From Acanthaster planci (taxonomy: Eukaryota > Echinodermata > Asteroidea > Valvatida > Acanthasteridae), in NCBI RefSeq assembly GCF_001949145.1, contig NW_019091641.1, positions 103,040 to 136,754 on the forward strand: a stretch of DNA of 33,715 nucleotides, read 5' to 3'. Position 1 is the stretch's first letter, and each line of letters starts with the position of its first letter. Shown here piece after piece: positions 13,201 through 22,200 of this stretch. The notes beneath the pieces are model-generated. The model did no database searches, was not told the origin of the DNA, and worked only from the letters and a program-made list of their open reading frames with translations. A program made the translations under genes and the position numbers.

Positions 13201-16200
13201 TTTCACAAAGTTGTTTTCAACTGATGCTGCACTGATACTCTGCATGTGTATAACGTGATGCAAAGGCCCTGTTAAAATTATATTTTATTCTTTTTTTTTT
13301 GGCACTTCAGAAGAGGAAACAATTAGCCCACTTATGGAGGAATCCAAAGGTACAGGCAATAATAGGACCCCAGAATCTGATGCTGAAAATACTGGGACAC
13401 GCCATGCTGACTCAACAAGTAAACAAAGTAGGCAGAAGTTGTCTAAAATACCACGTAGGGTCCATCCTGCAGGCCTTAAGATGGCTAGCAGACAGACTAG
13501 CAGGCAGACCGGTAGACAGGCAGTTGTAAAGACAGGTGTCAGAGCAGAAAAACTCTCTTCGACCAAGGCGGAACCAGCAGGGAGAAAGCAGGCAGGACTG
13601 GGGGTGGGGGTTGTCACTAGGATAGGTAGGCAACAGGCTGCAGCAGGGAGCAGTGGTGCGCAGGTAGCTAGGAAATCTAGACTAGCTGGTGACAAACCTC
13701 CAAGGCCAACTGCTGGTGCTACAAGGGTACCAGTCAGAGGGAGACAGGCTAGGTTCACTCAGGATGGCGTAGGATCCACAACCACTGGTACTAAGGCTGC
13801 TGGTCGAAGAGAGACAAGCCGAGGCACTAAACACAAAGAGGGCAAAGTAGCGCCTACCCAGGAAGGGAAGCCTCATCCTACCCAGGTCCAGGGTAGTTGG
13901 AGCACTAGGGCTGGCTTGGAGCATGCGAGTAGAGCGGGAATTAACAGGATAGTTAGGACAGAACAGGAGAGCACAGCAGGAGACACAGCAGGGCAGTCAA
14001 AGGATAGGTCAGGTTAGTCAAGATTCTTGAAAGTTCACTGGCTGACGTTTTATTCTTAGAGGACTCTTGCCCTTCACCTTTATATAGAACTGAATGTTTA
14101 GATTGCAAATTGAGGAGTTTGGGCTGTAATATTAAAAATTTGAAGATATTTATGACTTGAAATGTCTCACTTCATTCTTATCAGTAAGCAGTTTACGGTG
14201 TACATGTATGTCAGTGTTGGAGGTTGAAGTTACAGTTGGAGTTCCCCGGTAAAACTCATTTCAAAGAAGTTAGTAGAGTTTGGTCGAGGTTGTGATTGGC
14301 ATTTATTAGCTTTGGGTTTTGTATTGTTGCATTATCTACAGTATCATAGTTGTTGGAAGTTATGACCTTCCATCATGCCCATTTTGATGCATTTTCATCC
14401 ATTCAAACATGGCACGGATTTTAAAACCTATTCTGTGTCTATCCAACCATTAACATATGAGATGCTGCAGAACCTGCCCCCTCGTAGCCAAACCTGTATA
14501 TACATGTATATAGCTTACTCAGTAGCTGCAGAATTTATCTGGTAGAGTGCAAAAGAGCCTCTCATCCAGATGAGCTGAGGTAAATGTACCTCCCCAAAAC
14601 ATGATAAGCAAGTCGTAAAAAGTGCCCCATAAGTTGCTTAGAGATCTGAACTGCACTTGCAATTGGACGGTTTTGGCAGAGGAAAAGTCCAAGGTCTCAC
14701 ATTTTGATGGGAGGATAAACATTACTGTGTATGCACCTGTAATTCTATGGTGATTGATTTTTTTGTATCAAATGGCTATCACTTGTAGCATGCTCATATG
14801 TCGTACATCTAGTTGGTGGTAGGCTTACTGATCTCACACTGCATGCCCTGTTCTCCTAACTTCTCGTCATTCTAGGTGCAATTAAGCTTCACAGTGGTCT
14901 ATTGCATGTTGGACAGCGGGACGTTGGTGTCCAGCATGCTTGGGACACCAGCCAGACGGCCCACGCTAATCACCTTCCAGACATCTCCATGGGTACCCCC
15001 TCACCCAATCAGAGTCCCCGTTTCATGTGCCACCATCACAACCAATCATCACATGCCACTCATCAGCACAATGCTAACACAAAGATTACCCACGATGCAT
15101 CAGATCCTTTACACAGCACAGTTGTAGTACAGCTAACCAACAATACACCAAGATCATCTTCCAGAATACCACATCTAACACACAGAAGTTCACAGACAAC
15201 CCCCATGCCAGACTTGATCATTGCAAATTCCAGACTGAGTTCTGGAAGCAGCAATCCTTCACAAGGTGCCGCATCACCTCCAAAGAGAAAAATACTGTCA
15301 ACGAGTAGCCCACCTCAGAAGCAAATTCTCGGCTCACCACAGAGAAGCCCCCCTTTGTCATCCAACAACAGTCTTCCACATCTCACCCCACTGCCCCCTT
15401 GCCTTGACCAGACCGCCAATGCCGATTCCAGCCTGAACTCCACCACCAACAACAGTGCCGACAGCAGTGGTCGAGTGTCCACCATCATCCTCCCTTCTGA
15501 TCCTATTATTAACCACTCTAACCCTGGCCTAAGGACTCCACCTGTTTCCCATCCTCACTCCAGCCAACAGGTGAATGCTGCCCCATCATCTGTTCATCAC
15601 ACTAACCCTAACAGTCCATTTGTTGATGTTTCCCCACCACCAGCTAGAACCTCTACTAACCCACCATCGGAAGCGTCCAGCTCAGCCCACTGGGCTATTC
15701 CTCAAACTTATAGGGCTTTTCACGACGAGCACCAACCATCCACGTGTGGTACAACTCCCATCCCTTCCCAAATCCCCAATATTACCCCAGGTGGTGTCCC
15801 CCCTTTGAACCTCCATCATCTCGATGCCGTCAAGGGAATGGATCCATCGACACCCCTCAAATCAGGACGGCCAGATACCTACACCAACAACACCAATGAG
15901 GATTCTGGTATTGCCGAGTTTACCCCTGATAGAAATGAGCTGGACTATGGACGGCAGCGGAGCGACTCTCTGGAAAGGTCGGTCATCAATTAACAGAGAT
16001 ATCATTCACCACATATTGCTATTCCTTGATCAAAATGTAAAACTTAATCGCATCAATTGAAAAATACTACAGGTCAGACTAAGCTCCAAACCTTGTCATC
16101 ACTGTCAATAACATGCAGGGTTTCCAAGTAATAAAATAACTATACTCATCTCCCCTCGGTAATGGAGAAGATCACAGTTTTCAAGATAATATTGCAAATT

Positions 16201-19200
16201 TAACAGTTACGACGTAATGTATCGTGCGCTGTATTATTTAAAGGAAGCAAATGGCTGAGAAGCAGCAAACACCAAGGACGTTTGAAGTAAATCCCAAGGG
16301 AAGACCTGAAGGTTTGGATAGCAGGTTGCACTCAGCAGAGCCAGAACCTTTAGACAGAGCACACCTACAGGACAGTGCCAGGCAGCATCCAGCACCAGAT
16401 AATGCTGCAGCAGTGCAAGAGGCGGAGAGATTAAGGGAAGAGGAAAGAGCCCGGCAAAGAGAGCACCAGATCCAAGAAGCCACTGCTCAGGAGCAGGCGG
16501 AGAGGCAGAGGCAGCTGGAGTCGGCACGGCGGCGAGAGGCCGAGAGATGGGAGAAGGAGAAGCAGGAAGAAGAGGAGAGGCAGAGACTCTTGAAGGCTCG
16601 GCAGCAGGAGTTGGAGATGCAACGGCGGCAGGCACTGGCCGCCCAGGAGGCAGCTGCTGCGCAGCAAGCAGCAGCTACTGCCAAGGAGAAGGAAGAAGCA
16701 GCTGCAGCACTTCAGCAACGACTCCGGGACGAGGCAGAGGAGCGAGAACTGGAGGAGGAGATCCGGAGACGGCAAGCGGATGAGCTCCGGCAGAGCCGCC
16801 AGATGTCCTGGGACCAGGCCCGCAGGAGGGAGCTGGAGGGGGTTACCCCGCTCAGCCAGCAGGCTGGCAGCAGCCAGCAGAAGGACTTGTATGACCCTCA
16901 TGCCAGGGACTCTGTCAGGAAGGAATACACTGGGGACTTGTCGGATAGGAAGACAGTAGGGGGAGGAAGTACTAGACAATCCGAGAGAACTCAAGATAGT
17001 GCATTATTATTGGATGATGCAGGAAGCAGTGTAGCTTCCAATCGGGTGAGTAGTTGTTTGTACAAGGGAGTTCCAGGTGAGGTCTAACCTGTGAATAATT
17101 ACTGCATGAATTGAAACTTTTCTTCCACAAATAAGTAAATAAAATCGAAGATGTTGGAGTTCAATAAAAAATTCTCTCCTACGGAGCCAAAGCCTCTATA
17201 AAAATTTGTGATTTCCCCGTTGATGGCGTTGTAGTCATTTGTCTTCTTTTCTCAAGTTCTAGTTTTAAAATTTGATTGTTTCCCATAAAGATGGGGCCAT
17301 TACATTATACGGTTTTTACACCAGCCAGAAGATACCAATTGTGAAAGACCTAAGAGTGTTCCAGTTCCCAATCTCTTAAATAAAGACATTTCAAGACACT
17401 TTTATAAATTGGGCATGTCAGAAATCCACTGCTACATATTAATGTTCCTTCATAGGATGGCACGAGTGCTGGAGAAGCATCAGAGAAAACTCGCCAAACA
17501 ACAGAGTCAGCAAAGGAGAGACTTGAAACAGAACGTAAGGACAACATTTCCTTGAATGAAAGTTTTAGGGAAAAAAGGCCTTGCCAAAACAAAGTGGTTG
17601 GAATCGTTAGTGATCACCATGCCAACAAACAACCTTGACATTTTGGATTGATTAATGAAAGCTTCAACATACATGGATATTGTCATACATGTACTGTGCA
17701 GGCACCTGTATGTCAGTTCCTTTGATCAGATCAGGCATGTATGACGAAGATAATAACTACATTGGTTTGACACCACGCTGTTATTAATGCAAAGGCTAAT
17801 CTTTCTGAGTCATATTTTTTGTTTCTGCAGGTTTTGCACTCGTGCTTAAAACAATGCAAGAATATTGTATACCCTTTCTCTATCAAGTACATGCTTAGAA
17901 TCTGTTCAAATATGTCTGTCTTGTGTTTTGTTGCTGTCAGAGTCTTCCAAACTATAAAATAAATGTCACAGGTTTTCATGAATTTGACAAAGTAACTTCC
18001 ACCAACACAGGCGATGATGTGGCATTTACTGCAGGAAATATTCATGTACATGAAGACTTTGAAACACACTCCTTTGCACTTTTGTTTTTGGAGTCTCCTT
18101 TACCTGTGAGCACTTCTTCACTGTGCATGGCAGTCTTTAAACTTCAGTTAGCACATTGTTCTCGATGTTTGTATCATTTTCTCTCAGTGCACAGTGAATG
18201 GAATATACGTTTTTGATAGTTACATATGTAAATGGTTGACTGTAGTTGTGATAAACGTTTTAATAATATCCAGATTTTTGTAATTGTGTGGGTAAGCAGA
18301 GTGAGCAACTGATACATGTAAGCATTCAGTGCATGTCTATTTGTGAAGTTATTAACACATCACTGGAAGTAGATGAACTTTATGGAATGTGAGAATGTTT
18401 AATGTCCACCTGGTAAAAATGGCAAAATTCCATATGTAGTACATGTAATAGCAAATTTGGAGAAGCTTTTTATCTAAATATTGATTGCACTTTGGCAATT
18501 TCTTTGCTGTTTTTGTAGGAGTTGGACTGGGTATTAGGTACATGTAGTTGTCAATTGAGTAAAACACAGCTAAGCAGTGAGCAAAGTAGTTGGTATGCAT
18601 GTACGTAGTGAGCAGGTAGGGCGTGTAGGACACGCTCAGAATTGGATCTCCATGGCTTGGGAAGCCACTTGCATTTGAGTGCAATGTGCTTTTTGAAATT
18701 GTTATAAATGTTTTCCTTCAAGGTGAAAGGTTAATTGCTGAGCTACACGAGAGGCAGACAGTGAGATTCGATTTAGAGAGAACCCGGGAGGAGCTGATGA
18801 GGCAAGCCAAGATGTTGCAGTCACGAACCAATGACCGCAGAAACAAAGGTATGGGCTGGGACACCAACAGGTGCATTGTCACACTAAACTGAAGCATTAC
18901 ATCCAACGGTCCTCTGTTAAACTGAGCACAAGCATATTGATGCTTGATCGTGCTACTGTACATAGCAGCAGCAACACTGTCCCAGTATAAACGGTGAAGA
19001 ACCAGTCAATTTGCGCCATGCATGTACGTGTAGTTCACCCAACGCCCCTTGGCAAGTCAGAGAATCCCAAAGGGTCCAGAAGGTATAAAGCCTGTCCCAC
19101 ACCTTCCTGATTCTACTGGCTCATGAACCTTGGTCAAGGCATTGGGCTGTGGTCTTATGATCACCAGGTGGTCTCTATGTTAGCAGTGGGCCACTGATTA

Positions 19201-22200
19201 TCCTGTACTTTGGTTGAACGCTTTGCAGACCACCAGGAGAGTGAAAAGGTAAAATCCAGAAGGAGAGTAGCGGGCTTAAGGAATGCCTAATACTTGGTTG
19301 GACAGTCAGGATTCAAACCAGGATTACAGAGTCAGGAAGTGATCCCTAAATTTTGCCAAACCACTCTACAACACCCTTCTGTCCCACCCACCCACACACA
19401 AACATGGCCCACTGTAGACCTACCGGAGAACTTTACAAGTGGCCAAATTGTACAAATGTGTAAATTTCAACAGAATGAATAAATCATCAAGGTGTCACAC
19501 ACTAATGATGGCATTAGCCTTTCCCTTCCCGGCCTGGCCCTATCAGCCAATCGCACATGGCTTTGAATAATTGATTACTCCTGAGAGTATTAACAGAGCT
19601 GCTGAATTAATGACGCTCAGTTAGCTCTTGTATTCAGGCAATTCACTGAATCTCTAACCCCGTGGAAAGTGTCATGCGCCTTAGTTAAACTTAAATTGTG
19701 GATTAAAAAACGTTGGACCTCCCCTAATTGGAATCTTTCCAGGAATTTGTAGACAAATTCAGTTCAAAGCTGATTGTGTTTATTGTAAAGATAACAATAT
19801 AATAAACATGCTTGTTAAAAAATGTTTTTCTTTTCAGCAGTTTTTTTCTGTAAAGTGAATGGATACATTTGTTATTTGTCCATGAACACCTGTCACAGTT
19901 CAATTTTTCAAGTTGTGTCCTGTCTTTGGAAGGGCACGTCACTTTGTACATTCACCGACAAGCCACTGTACAAACAGTTGCTTCGTCAATGGTTCTCAAT
20001 CACGTGCCTGGCAAATTGCCTGAAAGATGTAACAACTCTCCAGAATGTCTGTGTATTTAAACCCATTGATGTCCCAACTCCCCAACCATTGTCCGGCCAT
20101 GGGTCAGTATGTGATCAATACTTCCAAATGACAATTGATTAGCCATTGAGATTTGGTAATCCCGATTGATTTACATGCGGGTGCCTTGTCTGGTTTATTG
20201 ATTGCCCTCGCTGCGCAACTCTCTAGACGAGGATCTGGATTCAGGGCTAATGACCCTCGCAGGTAGCTCAGTTTGTGATTGTTAACTTGTAGTTCGTGAG
20301 AGCATGTCCAAGCATTGAAGTTTTGTCAAGGTGGAGGTGCCAAGTTAAGTAACAGGTTTGCAGTAGCACCATGTGAAGGATCTCCTGACAATGGACAGAG
20401 CATACTGTCCGAAATGTTGAGTCCCCTCCAAGTCTTTTCAGAACCACATAACACACACACGTACCAGTACTAAAAAATAATATGTAGCATGGTGCTGCCA
20501 CAAACCTATTACTTAACATGCTAGGAATTGCTAAGCAAACTTCCCGATCAGACCAGCATATAACATAAATCTGCATAGTCATAAATCTGCATGCTCATAA
20601 ATCTAGACCAAACGAAAACTTCTTTAGCTGTAAATTCTATGCAGACATTCAGAATTCACAAATATGCACGTACGCACTTGTATCAGGAATCGATTTGGCA
20701 TCTTTCTTACTCTTTTAGCCATGCTGTACACATTTGGTTCCAACGCAGCACTCTATTTCAAAAATGAAGTCTGATCATTCCGTCAACAGTGTTTTTTTTC
20801 TGCTTTTCCCCCAAAAATCTAACATCTCAATTACCCAGTTTGAATTTATGTGCCAAACAAGTACTTCTTAGGCCTTTATGAACTATTGTAGTTTTACATC
20901 CTCATATATTGCTCTGTGTTTTTCTGCTTCCAAAGTACCCAGACTTTCATTTGATGATGATGATGATCCATGTAGGGCTGGGTAGAATTTTCTTTGTGCG
21001 TCATCTATTGTCTGCACGTTCATTGCTTACATGGTTTACCAGAGTTAATAATTGTTTTCATAGTTATGAGAGTGGCATGTGCACAGTTGTATGCTATCCT
21101 TTTGCACTGCAGAACAGTCTTGTAAGAAGTTTTGCCACATCCTGGCCGTACTCTCTCAGCCTTCCCTCATCATCCTGAAATTTTGAATATATCAGCAGAA
21201 TTAAAATATCAAGTTCTGGATTTGTCTATACCTGTTTTCCTGGAATTTCAGTTTCAGTACGTTTGTATAATTTATTAGTTTCTTTATAATTCCTGTGATT
21301 GAGCTCTCACGCTGACGATTCAATTTCCTTTGTTACAAAGTCACAGTTCCCTTTCTCAATTATTTCTTTAGTAAGGAACCTTGCCAAAACTGCACAGTTG
21401 TCTCTGTCAATATCTCGTTGCTGAAAAAAAAAAGTCAAACTGTGTACAATATACTTCCTTTTCCAGATAGCTTCACTGAATTAGTTTGATACTTGTTGAA
21501 CATTGTTTTCTCAAAATCAGTTCCCTACAGTTTGAGAGATAATTATATCCACATTGTATCAGAAAGTTGAAGAGTTTTGGGGAAGGACTGGTAAGTGCGG
21601 TCTGGTTCTTTATGCGGTCAGTTTTGCACTCGGCACATTTTTGGTCAGCAGATTTCTACTTATATTTAAAACATAACCTCTCAGAGCTCAGCTATCATTA
21701 CACCGAGTATCCCCTCTCTTTCTTTCCTTTCTGCAGCGAGGGACTACTGGAAGAAGCGATACTTTGAGGAAAAGAAGAAGACTAACCCCTTGGAGGAGCA
21801 GGTGAACAGGCTGCGGATCCAGCTAGACCAGCAGCATCGCAAACTGCTCAACCAGCTGGAAGGCAGGGGTCCCAACCGGAGGGGCATGCCTCGAGAGCCA
21901 CCCTCCAAGAAGGTACAAAAACCTTTGGTAGTTGGAGGAAGTTAGAGTCAAACCTTCAGCCCCTGTATTTCTTCCATCACAAGTTCAGATTCGTATTTGC
22001 CATTGTTTGTAGTTCACTAAACACAAGGGCCCAGTTTAATAGAGTTGTTTATTATAGAACGGTACCCAGTCAAGTACTTTATAAGCACCAATTTTGCTGT
22101 AAAATATTGAGCTGGTTATTTTGTGAACAAATCTGGGGAACTTGGACAATTGCAGTTTGTTGCACCATGGTCAGGTTACCAAATAAATTTAAGACTTGAG

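Noticed and set aside
13285-13758. 157-residue hydrophobic open frame on the - strand
   Set aside because: It is the antisense of SPATA1 exon 6, whose biased composition keeps the opposite frame open. No splice or family support.
16431-16994. 187-residue Leu/Ser-rich open frame on the - strand
   Set aside because: Antisense of the Glu/Arg/Gln helix in SPATA1 exon 8; such helices give Leu/Ser-rich shadows.
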